Origin: Pseudocercospora fijiensis CIRAD86
Taxonomy: Eukaryota; Ascomycota; Dothideomycetes; Mycosphaerellales; Mycosphaerellaceae
Length of the DNA stretch: 64,000 bases
Assembly (NCBI RefSeq): GCF_000340215.1
Contig: NW_006921532.1
Coordinates: forward strand, 10,391,764 to 10,455,763
Direction: 5' to 3'
This document shows, piece by piece, positions 36,233 to 47,800 of this stretch (position 1 is its first letter; each line of letters starts with the position of its first letter). A program made the position numbers and the translations under genes. The notes under the pieces were generated by a model. It did no database searches. It saw only the letters and a list, made by a program, of their open reading frames with translations, and was not told the DNA's origin.

Positions 36233-36418
36233 TAGATGCTTAGGAAGTTGTTTTTGCATATTAATAGAATCTAGGAATAATGCTACCCCGGGGGTGTTAT
36301 TACGGAGTTTCTAAAAAATAGCCTTAGCTAAGATGCCTAAGGTGCCCTATATAACTGTTTGTTTGTTTTAAGCGCGCAATGTAAAGCGTATCTAGTTAGA
36401 TACGAAGAAAGGGAGGGA

Positions 36419-36701
36419 TATTAGCTAGTAACCGGCCCTATATACCTAGGCTGAGTTTTAAGCCTATATAAGAGGCCTCCTTCTATATTGTAGATAGAGC
36501 ACTAACCTCGTATAGCACATTGTTTATATTATACTTCTACAATGCCTATGTTGCAGGGCTCTAGTTATTAGCCTAAGCAACCGTCTTGTTATCCTATTAT
36601 ACTAAACATAGCTGCCTATATTGCTATAAGTTATGTTACCCTCGGTAGCCTATACTATTACTATAGGTAGTAGTAGTAGTGTTAGTTTCCGTCCTTTACT
36701 A
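36419..36701 (+). repeat. 3' LTR, 283 bp
   Basis: Partner of 22558-22840, preceded by the purine tract at 36405-36418. It keeps the TATA-like CCTATATAAGAGGCC. Confidence 0.85.
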
Positions 36702-36704
36702 GGC

Positions 36705-38755
36705 TCTCGTATTTGCCTACTCTAATATAATAATAATAGCAAAGACTAGCGAAGGCAAGAGTTTGCCTTTTTAGGCCTTTAGCCTATTAATAGGTATAGT
36801 AGTTATTAAGATTATACTATTGAATTGTCTCGGTAAGGAGTATATAGAGGATATACGCGAGACTACTCGACAAGCTAACTACCTAATTAATATAGTTAAT
36901 ATTACCGTAGAGAATAAGAGTATAGATCGTAACCTATTTTAGAAGATTATAGATAGCAAGGTCTACTATATTATCCTTAGTCTAGAAACTATAGCTAGCG
37001 AGGACTTCCGAGCTATTATTCGAGACCTAAAGGCCCGGGCTCGAATTGGTTTAGTTGTAATCGACGAGATATACCTAGTAGCGAAGTAGAAGGAATTTCG
37101 TAAGAAATATGCCTAGATCTTCTCTCTACGGAAGCTACTACGTACCGATACGGTATAGTTAGGCTGTTCTGCTACTAGTAAGTAGATCGAGCTAAGCTAA
37201 GCTAAACTAAACTAAACTAAGCTAAGCTAACTATCGCTAGTATCTAAGGAAACAGAGGAATTTATAGCTAAGAATAGTAGCTTCCGACCTCTTAGAAATA
37301 AACTGTATAAGACTAAGGTTCTCCGTAGTAGTATTAATCGACTAGACACTATATACATCCTACGTACTATTAACAAGGACGAGCTTAGCTACTACGACTA
37401 CTTATACTTCGTAGTTAATAATAGCGTCGGTCTAGAAAAGGAGGCGATACCTTAGGGTATTAAGAAGGCTCTGCTATTTATTAATAGTCGGAAGTCGGTC
37501 TAAGAGCTCGCTAATACTATTCGTAGCTAGCTTATTGCCGCGACTACTAAATGCACCGATCCGAAAAAGCGATATACCTAGGACAATAAGGGCGTTAATA
37601 TATATACTACTATCTTATTCTATACTAGTAGTATAGCTAAGCGCGACTAGACCCGTCGATATAAGTAATACAGCCGTACTATAGATAGCCCCGATAGTCT
37701 ATCGAACATTCGTATTATAATCGCGACGACTGCGTTTAGCGTCGGTCTAAATATTCTAGATATCGAGATTGTCGCCTAGGTTAAGTATCCGATTACTCGA
37801 GACATTAAGGATCTAATATAGCGGCTTAGTCGTATTAGTCGTACCCTTCTATAGTAGGGTAAGCGAAGTGTAGCCTTAGTCTTCTTGCTATACCTAGTTA
37901 ATAATAGTAAGAAGTAGCCTCGCCTAGACTCTTATTACTTAGCGATTAGAGTTAATACTCGAAAATCCTAATAGCATCGCTATACGCTAGGCCGTTCCTT
38001 AGGTCTATTACAATTATAGATCCCTAGAGAAGATGCTAAGGGAGACGGCGATACGAGTGCTACTAGCGATATAGATGCAGATATAGATATAGATGCTAGT
38101 ATAGATCCCTAGTATTAGACTAAAGCAGAGATAGCTACCCGCGAGAAGATTCCAAAGATCTAGATACATTTCTAGAATAATCGATATCGAGACTATAGTA
38201 TCTACCCTCGTAAGGTAATCCTCTAGTACCTTAGCGAGGATAAGGTAATATATCTATAAGACCTACTATCGAGCGAGCACTGCTATATTGCCTATAACCC
38301 TAACCTAGATCTCCTTTATAATAGTAGGCTACTAGTAGAAGCTATAGGTCCGATCTTCCGCAAGCTAGGAAATAGGATACGTCCGGCTATTGCCTTCTAG
38401 AAGCTATAGGCGTAGTTGTCTTCTAAGAATAATAAGTACCTAGAATAGACTTATCGTTGCATATTTGACCTCCCGTTAAAGACTATTCTAGAAGACCGAA
38501 GACTCTAGAGTATATACAATGTATTTACTACTACTAGCTAGTTCGAGCAATAGGAGAATATAGTCGTTAACTAGCGGCTCCTTAAGCAGAAATCGGTAGA
38601 GTTTATCGACTAGTTTAAAGCTCTAAATATCGACTAGCGCCTATTTGCGTTATATAAGCTAATTAATAAGATTAAGCGGATTAGTACGAGTGTCTTTACT
38701 AAGTAGAAGGCTAGTCTTAACGCGAAAGCTAAGAAGCGCACAGACAAATAATAAG
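36705..38755 (+). pseudogene. Degenerate RecQ/DEAD-like superfamily 2 helicase
   Basis: A plus frame with TAG-type stops carries ordered SF2 helicase motifs: AKTSEGKSLPF (motif I, near 36740); VVIDEIYLVAK (motif II, 37050-37085, with Tyr where His or a similar residue is expected); GCSATS (motif III, near 37160); LLFINSRKSV (motif IV region, near 37470); IIATTAFSVGLNI (motif V, near 37720); and IxRLSRISRTLL (motif VI, near 37815-37850). A 5-bp repeat array (AGCTA/AACTA, about 37188-37232) follows motif III. The C-terminal extension to 38755 is Lys-rich. Fungal RecQ-like helicases of this kind occur in subtelomeres and in some DNA transposons; which applies here is unknown. Confidence 0.75.
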
Positions 38756-40099
38756 CTATCGCTGCTACTGCTTCTACCGCTACTAGACTAATATCTAGTT
38801 CTTAATCCGCGGCCGGCCGATTATTACTAAATCCTCCGATAGTATCTCTAGCGCAGCGCCTTACTATATAGAACGCCGCGCGAAATGCCGTCTAGGCCGG
38901 TATTATAGAGTCCTTACGTAGCGAGGTAGCGAGAATAGGTCTTCGTATAAATTAGATCGAGAGAGCGACTACTACTACTACTTCCGGTCCTAGTACCGGC
39001 CCTCGCCTACCTAGTCGTATAGTTAAGCTAAGGGTAGTACTTCTAGGCAATCTAGCCTCTGCCTTTCTATCCGCTTCGGCTGTTGCTATAGGTGCTACTA
39101 TCGCTCGTAGTCCGGATAATCCGCGTAATAAGCGTCCTACCTCTATAAGTCTAGTAATAAGCTAGGTACCTCGATATAGAGCGCGCCGGATTAATTAAGT
39201 TAAATCGGAGCGAGCTAAGAGAGCCGAGCAGTTATTAAGTACAGTTACTCGTACTACTAAGGAGAGAGGTAGCCGTAAGCTACGTAGGAACCGTACGCTA
39301 TTAGAAGCTAGTCTCCGTCTTATAGGCTAGTTACTAGGTAGCTCGCCGATAGGATTACTAAGCCGTCGCCGCTAACTCTACCTAGTTAAGCTACTTCTAC
39401 GAGAGCTAGCGTATAGTACCTAGTTTAGCTGCTTCTGCGAGAGCTAGCGCTAGAATTAGCGGTAAAATAGCGCTAGAATTGGCGGTAAAATAGCACTAGA
39501 AATAGTACTAGAAATAGTACTAGAATTGGCGCTAGAAATAGCGCTAGAAATAGCACTAGAATAGCACTAGAATTGGCGCTAGAAATGGCACTAGAATAGC
39601 ACTAGGATAGTAGTAGAGTTAGTAGTAGAGTTAGTATTTAATAAGGTCCTTCCTTACTACCCTTCTATTATGTCCTTATAAGCTCGCTAAGTCCTTGTCC
39701 TATCCCCGGAAAAGTAAGCCGTAATACTACGCTCGATCGCAGGTTGTATACTATACTATCTTCTAGATCGGATAGGTTATATACTATAATATCTTCTAGA
39801 TTAGATATCGGTAGCAGTATTAAGCTGCTTCTGCGAGAGCTAGCGTATAGTGCCTAGTTTAGCTGCTTCTGCGAGAGCTAGCGTATAATATAGGATACCT
39901 AGTTTAGCTGCTTCTACGAGAGCTAGCGCTAGAGATAGCGCTAGAATTGGCATTTAATAAGGTCCTTTCTTAGTACCCTTCTATTATGTCCTTATAAGCT
40001 CGCTAAGTAGGCTCTTCTATTATATCCTTATAAGCTCGCTAAGTAGGCTTTTCTATTGTGTTCTTTGCGACGAGGGTTTGTAGATAGTCGTAGGTATCG
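38756..40099. repeat. Repeat-rich RIP DNA with 12-bp and longer degenerate repeats
   Basis: About 39388-40060 is built of interspersed units. GCTGCTTCTGCGAGAGCTAG occurs about five times (near 39388, 39428, 39822, 39858, 39908). Variants of GCACTAGAAATA form a 12-bp array at about 39455-39610. A 48-bp unit containing TATTATGTCCTTATAAGCTC appears near 39660, 39980 and 40020. No gene assigned. Confidence 0.65.
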
Positions 40100-41165
40100 A
40101 TAGTCGTATATATCGATAGTATATAAGAGCTAGGCGAGAAGCGTAAATTCGAGGAAGCGATAAGGATACCGAGTCCCGCTAAGACCCCGGATTTAGTATA
40201 GCAGAGCGCTTAATTAGTAGGATTAAACGTTATAGCTACTTCCTTCCGCGCATTTATAATACCGACTTTTACGACTTTTATAATAGTATTACTAGTATAG
40301 CGAGATACGTCGATTTAGCGCGTTTCTAGCAAATAGCGCTAACAAAAGTGTCTAATACGATAACGACGGCCGCCTTAGGTACTAAGAACTGCCTCCGAAA
40401 CCCGAGAAGTTACTAATACTAGCGAGAAGTTACTAGCGAGAAGTTACTAGCGAGACTAGCGAGAAGTTACTAGCGAGACTAGCGAGACTAGCGAGACTAG
40501 CGAGACTAGCGAGACTAGCGAGACTAGCGAGACTAGCGAGACTAGCGAGACTAGTACTATACTTATTGCACCGCATGCTCTTATAGGTACTACAATATAT
40601 ACGGTAAGGATAGATACGTAGGGCGATAATATATATCGAGCGTAAGCACTCTTCGAGAAGCTACGATAGCCCTCTTACGTTAACGCCCTCTATTGCTTAG
40701 ACTCTCCCTAGAACGATTATTCCGATAACTAGTTACTATATAAGGCAGAGAAAACGAATAGTAGCGTCCGGGGATCTAATTAACTAGCGGTACTAAGCGG
40801 CTATAGAAGCATATACTCCGAAGCATACTAGAATTATATATAGCCTATATACTACGCGTAATACGCAACAATTAACGCATTCTATTACTAACTATAGTAC
40901 GAGGTATATAGGAAGGGACTTATTAAGCGAAACAATAACAGCTTATTCGCTAAAGCGATACTTATTAGTACCTAGACAATAATAGAGTATAACCGCGCCC
41001 TTAGTATTAGAGACACCGTAGAAAAGGGTTGTCGAGCGCGTTACAGTCGTATAGCAATATTAATACGCTTACTAGAAGAGGAGGCGCACTATAGTCGAAT
41101 AGCAGTCTTAATACGTAAAGGGCTATAGTCGTATAGCAGTACTGCAGTCGTATAGTAGTAAAGAC
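40100..41165 (+). pseudogene. Unidentified degenerate frame with Thr-Ser-Glu repeats
   Basis: A plus frame from about 40133 (EKRKFEEAI) reads through the 9-bp array as repeated Thr-Ser-Glu. It continues into a protein-like segment (LFEKLR, PSYVNALYCLDSP, YEVYRKGLIKRNNNSLFAKA) ending near 41150. Stops are TAG/TAA. No domain recognised; its position after a dead helicase suggests a second gene of the same ancient element, but this is a guess. Confidence 0.35.
40418..40553. repeat. 9-bp minisatellite (ACTAGCGAG)
   Basis: Begins with longer units carrying AAGTTACTAGCGAG and then runs as about ten uninterrupted copies of ACTAGCGAG. The unit keeps the reading frame and would encode Thr-Ser-Glu. 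Confidence 0.9.
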
Positions 41166-41319
41166 TAAGACTAAGACTAAGCGCCTTCGGGCTTAAGTAT
41201 ACTAGAGGCCCTTACGCACTAAGGTTATTATAACTAATAGTCTTAACGAAGGCGTTACGCCGACTTAACTAGATACGCGTATATTATCCTATAAAGAATC
41301 CGAACGTAGGAAGCCTATA

Positions 41320-41509
41320 GCCGCTACTTAAGGTATACCTTACTAAAGAGTTTTTACTAAGTTAGGCCTAGCCGCTACTTAAGGTATACCTTACTAAAGA
41401 GTTTTTACCGAGTTAGACCTATAGCAATGCTACGAACCTATCCTATCTACTTAGTAGGAAGGCGCTACCTTTAGCTACTTTCGGTGTACCTTACTAAAGA
41501 GTTTTTACC
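41320..41509. repeat. Three copies of a palindrome-containing repeat
   Basis: GCTACTTAAGGTATACCTTA followed by CTAAAGAGTTTTTAC occurs at about 41322-41357 and 41373-41408 (51-bp spacing), with a diverged third copy at about 41475-41509. The core AAGGTATACCTT is a perfect 12-bp palindrome in the first two. Confidence 0.75.
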
Positions 41510-41884
41510 GTTAGCTACCGTCGGATAAGCTGTATCTATCTAAGACCTCTGCGACGTTCTAATAAAAACTATACTCTTTCGGTTAAATACGCAGTCGACG
41601 CCCGCTAAAGCTATAGTATACCTACTCGCTAGGAGAGTCGCCTTCGTAACGTCTTACGTCGACAAAGCCTATCGGAGACTAAAAGGACTAAACAAACTAC
41701 CTGCCGAGGAACCTTAACTATTAGATAAGCGGCTCTATCGGTAGTAAGCCGTAGAACTAGCAAGGAATAGTGTTAATCGCTATAGAGCTACCTATATGCG
41801 ACAAGGAGGTATCGACACTATTATATACGCCGATAGCTAGTGTATTACTAGGGGTGTTAGTATGTTAGTATATTAGTATATATA

Positions 41885-41909
41885 GAAGAAGAAGAAGAAG
41901 AAGAAGAAG
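41885..41909. repeat. (GAA)n microsatellite
   Basis: About eight uninterrupted GAA units within RIP-mutated DNA; GAA has no CpA/TpG and so is invisible to RIP. Confidence 0.9.
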
Positions 41910-42395
41910 TTAAACTAGGAAGCGTAGGTCTATATTAGCGTATCGCAGGTAAGGTTTGCCTCTACTAATAGGATTGCGGTATTTAGCTATAATAGCAAGG
42001 CAACAATAACGGCTATATATTATCGCACTTTTAACGCAATAGCCGCCGACTACTGCTAGTTAAATGCCTAAGGCTAGAATTGCTAGCAACTAGAGGTATA
42101 GGCAAGGACTTCGTATTAGGCTATAGCTAATTAAAAAAGCTCTTTACTAAAATTACCGGAGGCCTCCTTTAGTATTAGGCGCTCTGAATTTATATAGGAA
42201 CTAAGTCTAAAGCAAAGCTAATAGTAGAGACCGCTACTCCCGCTAGTTAGAGTAACGCTAGTTATTAAGCTATTATCGTACGCCCGCATCCCCGACGAGG
42301 TACATACTCTAGTCTACTACCGACGAGGGTCTACTACCGGCTAGGCGCGCACTCTAGTCTACTGCTATTACTTCGCCGCTAGGCGCGCACTCGCC

Positions 42396-42889
42396 TAGTC
42401 TAGCTAGCTATTAAGCTATTATCGTACGCCTAGCCTAGCTAGCTATTAAGCTATTATCGTACGCCTAGCCTAGCTAGCTATTAAGCAATTATCGTACGCC
42501 TAGCCTAGCTAGCTATTAAGCTATTATCGTACGCCTAGCCTAGCTAGCTATTAAGCTATTATCGTACGCCTAGCCTAGCTAGCTATTAAGCTATTATCGT
42601 ACGCCTAGCCTAGCTAGCTATTAAGCAATTATCGTACGCCTAGCCTAGCTAGCTATTAAGCAATTATCGTACGCCTAGCCTAGCTAGCTATTAAGCTATT
42701 ATCGTACGCCTAGCCTAGCTAGCTATTAAGCTATTATCGTACGCCTAGCCTAGCTAGCTATTAAGCAATTATCGTACGCCTAGCCTAGCTAGCTATTAAG
42801 CTATTATCGTACGCCTAGCCTAGCTAGCTATTAAGCAATTATCGTACGCCTAGCCTAGCTAGCTATTAAGCTATTATTATACGCCTAGC
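42396..42889. repeat. 35-bp minisatellite, 14 copies
   Basis: Near-identical 35-bp units containing CCTAGCCTAGCTAGCTATTA and ATTATCGTACG. Copies differ at one place, AAGCTATTAT or AAGCAATTAT. The order is CT,CT,CA,CT,CT,CT,CA,CA,CT,CT,CA,CT,CA,CT. The last copy has ATTATTATACG, and a diverged partial copy lies near 42245. Nearby CGCCGCTAGGCGCGCACTC repeats lead in. Low divergence suggests recent expansion or conversion. Confidence 0.92.
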
Positions 42890-43062
42890 ACTAGAAGATA
42901 AAGCACTAGAAGATAAAGCACTAGAAGCTAACAGCCTATATTAATTAGTATAGCAAGGAACGGTAGCTAAGCGATAGATATAGTAGGTTAGATTTCTATA
43001 TACCGAATATATTATCCTCTTAGTTAAGCTCGTTGAGATAGGTAGTTGTTTGCGGCTCTTGT
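42890..43062. other. Short spacer before element A
   Basis: Starts with three copies of CACTAGAAGATAAAG-like repeats (42889-42935), then RIP-mutated DNA up to the GCCTC target duplication of element A. Confidence 0.5.
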
Positions 43063-43067
43063 GCCTC

Positions 43068-43264
43068 TATTAGGGCTAAAGAGGCTATACGTAATTGGCA
43101 TGTAACTAGGCTAAGTAAAGCTAGGGTCTTAGTGCCTTAGGTAGGGCTTAGCGCTTAGCGTTAGGCTAACTCTCCTGCCTTCCTCCCTCTCCTCCTAGAT
43201 CCCTATCGAATACTATACTAATTCACTACTACCCTATCTACCTGCTAATATAACCCTTCTTATA
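43068..43264 (+). repeat. 5' LTR of element A, 197 bp
   Basis: Matches 56717-56913; differences are almost all CA/TA or TG/TA (for example GGCATGTAACTAG against AGTATATAACTAG). It includes a pyrimidine-rich CTTCCTCCCTCTCCTCC segment. Confidence 0.93.
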
Positions 43265-43521
43265 TAGTATTCGATCTACCCTTTAAGGGTAGCAGCTAGA
43301 TAGTTCTTATTTCAAGCTTTTAGCGGTATAGCTACGAACAAGACTAATCTAACTATATTGCGCCCGAAGAACGGGACCTATACGTACTATTCTATCGAAA
43401 CAACCGTACTAATTATTAAGCAAGGCCTTCTATACGGCCTATTATACCAAGTCAATCGTACTAGACTAATATCTACTAATTCCGCTATATCCGCATCTTA
43501 GGGGCTAACAATATATTATTA

Positions 43522-44880
43522 GTGTTACCCCTTATTACAATAGCCGGCTTATTACGAAACAACAACCGTACTGCCGCTAGCAGCACTAGCAATAACAACG
43601 CTAGTAGTATAGTCCTCGCTAAAGTGCCTGCTAAAGTGCCTCCTACTAAAGAGCCTACCGGAGAGGCTATTAAAGAAGAACCTACAATTCCGGGTAATAA
43701 TCTAGAATTACCTATTAACGATATTCTTAACAATATTATTAATCGACGATATAGCTAGCTAGCCTTTAGCCCTTAACTAGTAGGGAGACTTTAAAAAGCC
43801 ACTTAAAACAGGCTTACTACCCTACGTTAAGAATAATAGCTAAAGGATAATCTCCTCGAGATTCGCCGTCTATAGGAAGCCCTAACAACTAATACTAAGC
43901 CGATAGTAGGGCCTTCCTTACTACCCGTCCCTGTCTAAAAGAAGGATACTAAGCTTAAGGACTGTACCGTATTTAACGGCTCTAGCCGCAAGCAATACAA
44001 TAATTATATACGCGATTGTAAGCTTAACTAACGAAATGCGCCGAGGGCTCTTCTAGATAACTATTCACTAGTTGTCTACGCTATATAGCACATTAATAGC
44101 GACCTAAAGCGCACCTAGGATAACCATTTCGACTCCCTTACTAACTAGACCGCTATTTAGCAGCAAGACTACAAGACTATTATACTAGACACCCTTAGAA
44201 ACCCTATACTAAGGCAATAATACGCTTAGGACTAATACCTTCGAGCTAAACAAAAGACTAATCAATCGGCTCGCTTATTTAAGGCCTATTTAAAGACCCT
44301 CGAGGACGATTTGCTAGCTAAGACCGACTCTATCTAGATTTCTAAAATACGCCCTAAATTGCGATAGGAGCTTATCCTCGAATTAGACCGTCGCCGTGTG
44401 TTCGAACAAGCTAATCTAACACGCATTCAATTTATAGCCGAAGTAGAAACAGCCGAACGGGCTATTTAGCTCTAATAACGACTAGAATTAAGGATCCGAC
44501 TAACTAGTACTAACCGTAGCAACCGTAGCCGCGGAGGAAACTAAGGTTCCTACTAGGACAACAATGCTAATAATAGGAACAGTAACGATCGTAGAAGAGG
44601 CCGTAGCCGGCGGCTATATAGAGGAGGCCGCGATAGGGGCCGTAGAAGGGGCTCGTATCCCTATAATGCTAACCGCTCTACTAACAATAATAATAGCTAC
44701 GGTAGTCTACTAACCGGATTGAAGTGCTTCAATTGTAATAGTACTAGCTATCTACTAGGCTAATGTAATAAACCTAAGGACTAGGCCCGAATTAACCGTG
44801 CTTCCGCTAAATACCGAAAGCACCTCTTAGCGGCTAACGCTACCCCTATAGGCTAACCTTCGAAAAAAGAGTAAGCGCCG
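43522..44880 (+). pseudogene. Degenerate gag of element A
   Basis: The first about 78 codons after the ATG at 43522 are open and low-complexity (Asn/Ser/Pro/Glu-rich), followed by a TAG-interrupted capsid region (DCTVFNGSSRKQYNNYI, LDTLRNPILR, LILELDRRRVFEQA). An Arg/Gly-rich basic stretch (RRGRSRRLYRGGRDRGRRRG, near 44595-44655) precedes a zinc knuckle, CFNCNSTSYLLG-x-CNK near 44730-44775, in which the His position reads Tyr. Confidence 0.8.
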
Positions 44881-47800
44881 TACTAACTGTTAGCCTCGTA
44901 CGGCGTAAGACTATCGACATTGTGCTAGCTATAATACGCTCCTGCCTTATATAGGACACGAAGGGCACTACCTATTAAACTAAGGTTATACTAGATCTAG
45001 GAAATTCAGTTAGTGCCCTTATTAGCTATCGCCTAGCTAAGTAATTAGACCTTCGACAACTGCCGAAGACTAACCTACTAACCCTTGCTTAGTTTAATAA
45101 CGCTCGGCACTTAACCTATAGGGCCTACTATATTCCTATAGTTCTAAAGGACGACCTCGGAAATAAACGCCTACTAGACTTTACTACCTACGTAGTAGAT
45201 ATAGACAACCTGTATAGGGGAGCTACTATTGTTATTAGCAACCCTGTTCTTAAGTACTACGCTATAGCTATAGACTTAGGCATTTAGAAGTAGCGATTTA
45301 GAATCGCTAGGAAAGAGGACATTAAACACATTAATGTTAGCGAGTGCCCTAACGATATTAGGGTCCTGTTTATTAGCAACCTAATACTAGCCTCCGCCTT
45401 AGCTAATCCGACTACCGATTTGCTCGGAGATAATAACGATAAACCTATGCCCCCTAATAATCCTAATTAGCTTGCTTATATACTAGAGCCTATCCGAGAG
45501 ACCTATATTAATGTGTTTAAACACTACTTAGCATCGATATTGCCTATGTTTAAAGAGACGGATTATAAGATTAATATTATAGAGGGCAAAGAGGTCCCTT
45601 TTAGACCCCTCTACAACCTTAGTAAGCGAGAGCTTGCTATATTGCGTAAGTACCTAGAGGAAAACCTAGCTAATAGCCGGATACAGTATAGTAATAGCCC
45701 TACTAGTGCCCCTATCCTATTCGTACTAAAGAAGGATAGTAGCCTACGCCTCTATATCGATTATCGTAGGCTTAATGCTATTACTATTAAAGATCGCTAT
45801 CTACTTCCTCTTATTAATAAGACCCTCGATCGCCTTTCTAGTACCTACTACTATACTATATTAGACATTAAGGACGCCTATTACCGCATTCGTATTCGTA
45901 AGGGCGATAAATAGAAGATAGCCTTTCGCACTCGCTATAGCTATTTCGAGTACTTAGTTATACTATTTAGGCTAGCTAATGCCCCTACTATATTCTAGTC
46001 CTATATCAATCGGGCCCTATTAGGCCTATTAGATTACCTCTGTATAGTTTACCTAGATAACATCCTAGTTTATATATACTTACCTAATATTATAGAATAC
46101 TAGGCCGTAGTACGTAAGGTCCTCGACCGCCTACGAGCCTATAGACTGTATTACAAACCTTCTAAATGCACCTTTGCTACTAAGGAGGTATTATTCCTTA
46201 GCTTCCTCGTATTAACCGAGGGTGTTAAGGCTAATCCTAATCGGATCAAAACAATTACTAAATAGCCTGTTCCTACGTCTATTAAGAAGCTTTAATCGTT
46301 CCTCGGCTTCGCTAATTTCTACCGCCGCTTTATTAAGGGCTATTTACGGTATATAATACCCCTAACTAAGCTTACTAAAACCAAGGCTAACCTAACTAGA
46401 GAGTTCAAATAGACTAATAGAGTATAAGCCGCTTTTAACGGCCTAAAGCAACGCTTTACTAATGTCCCCTTATTGCACTATTTTATACTAAGCAAGTAGA
46501 TCCGAATTAAGACTAACGCTTTATAGTTCGCTATATCGGCTATTATGTTATAGCAATTAGATAATAACTATTACTAGTACCCGATTGCCTTCTTTTTACG
46601 AAAGATAATCGATATAGAACGTCGATATAAGACCTACGAGTAAGAGCTCTTAGTAATCGTAGAAGCCTTTAAGCATTAGCGCTACTATCTCGATAGTGCT
46701 TAGTATACAATTCAGGTCTATATAGACTATAACAACCTGCGTAGTATTACTAAGGTTATAAGGGTTATAGGTCGATAGGCTAGATAGGCCGTCTACCTCG
46801 CTAGGTTCGATTTTAATATATTATATCGGCTAGGCGTAAGCAACCCTACTAATAGCCTATCGAGGCGACCCAATTACGATAGCGAGACCTAATATATCAA
46901 TTCTTTGTTTCCAACCCTATAGTATAAGATTGCTATAGCCCGTATTATTAATAAGCAAGCGTAGGATAAGCGGACTTCCGGACCCCGCGGCGGTAACAAA
47001 TACTATAGCGGAGTTGTCGTTCTTCTAGTACACATTAGAAAGGACGTAGATCGCTCGAGCTATAATAACTCGATTAAAGACATTACTATCTATAGTAATA
47101 GCCTATATAGCGATAGTACTATAGAAGAGGTTATAGTAGTTCCGGCTGCTAGTGCTATTAGATATATATAATACGTACCTCGTTCGATAGCGAGGGTGCT
47201 ATTAAATAACCTTACAAATAGGGATAGTTAATCGTTTATAGATAAGCTGTTACGTGCTTAGTAGAGGGACGCCTTTGCTATCGAGCGCATTAATAAGCTT
47301 GTAAGTAGGCGGGCGACTCGATCTAGCAAGAGTAATAGTTAGTCGATCGACGATAAGGGTTACTTAAGGTTTAAGGGCAGATACTATGTCCCCGCTAAAC
47401 AATCGATTAGATAAGAGCTTTTAAAGAGGCACTATAATAGTAAACTCGCTAGTTACTATAGTATAGAGAGGTCGTACGAGTTACTATCGCGTATATACTA
47501 CTAACTAAATAGTAAGCGGTATATAAAGGAGTATATACAGACCTATATAGTATACTAGCGAGTTAAAGCACCGAAGCACTTGCTATTCGGCGAGTTGTCT
47601 TTACTCCCTGTTCTAAAGAAGCCATTTGCTAAGCTAATAATAGACTTTATTATAGGCCTTCCGCCTACTAAGCGTAGGGGCAGTAAGGACGTATATAATA
47701 CTATCCTTATTATAGTAGATCGATTTACTAAAGGCGCTCGATATATCCTAGCGCGTAAGGATTAGACTACTATTAATATAGTAGAGGCGCTATAGACTAA

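Larger units (their letters stand above)
22558..36701 (+). mobile_element. 14.1-kb LTR retroelement unit with 283-bp LTRs
   Basis: Two direct repeats of equal length (22558-22840 and 36419-36701), differing mainly by C/T and G/A changes, enclose gag, pol and an extra frame, all on the plus strand. Both LTRs start TATTAG and end in TA, as expected if canonical TG...CA ends were mutated by RIP. A purine tract AAGAAAGGGAGGGA directly precedes the right copy, as for a 3' LTR. The 5-bp flanks (TCTAG left, GGCTC right) do not match, so the unit may be rearranged or composite. The pol at 26.8-32.3 kb may belong to this element or to a second one nested in it. Confidence 0.7.

Noticed and set aside
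22558..36701. Target-site duplication for the 14.1-kb unit
   Set aside because: The flanking five bases (TCTAG and GGCTC) do not match, even allowing RIP-type changes, so no duplication is claimed.
42396..42889. CRISPR array
   Set aside because: The 35-bp units are directly tandem with no unique spacers and the genome is fungal.
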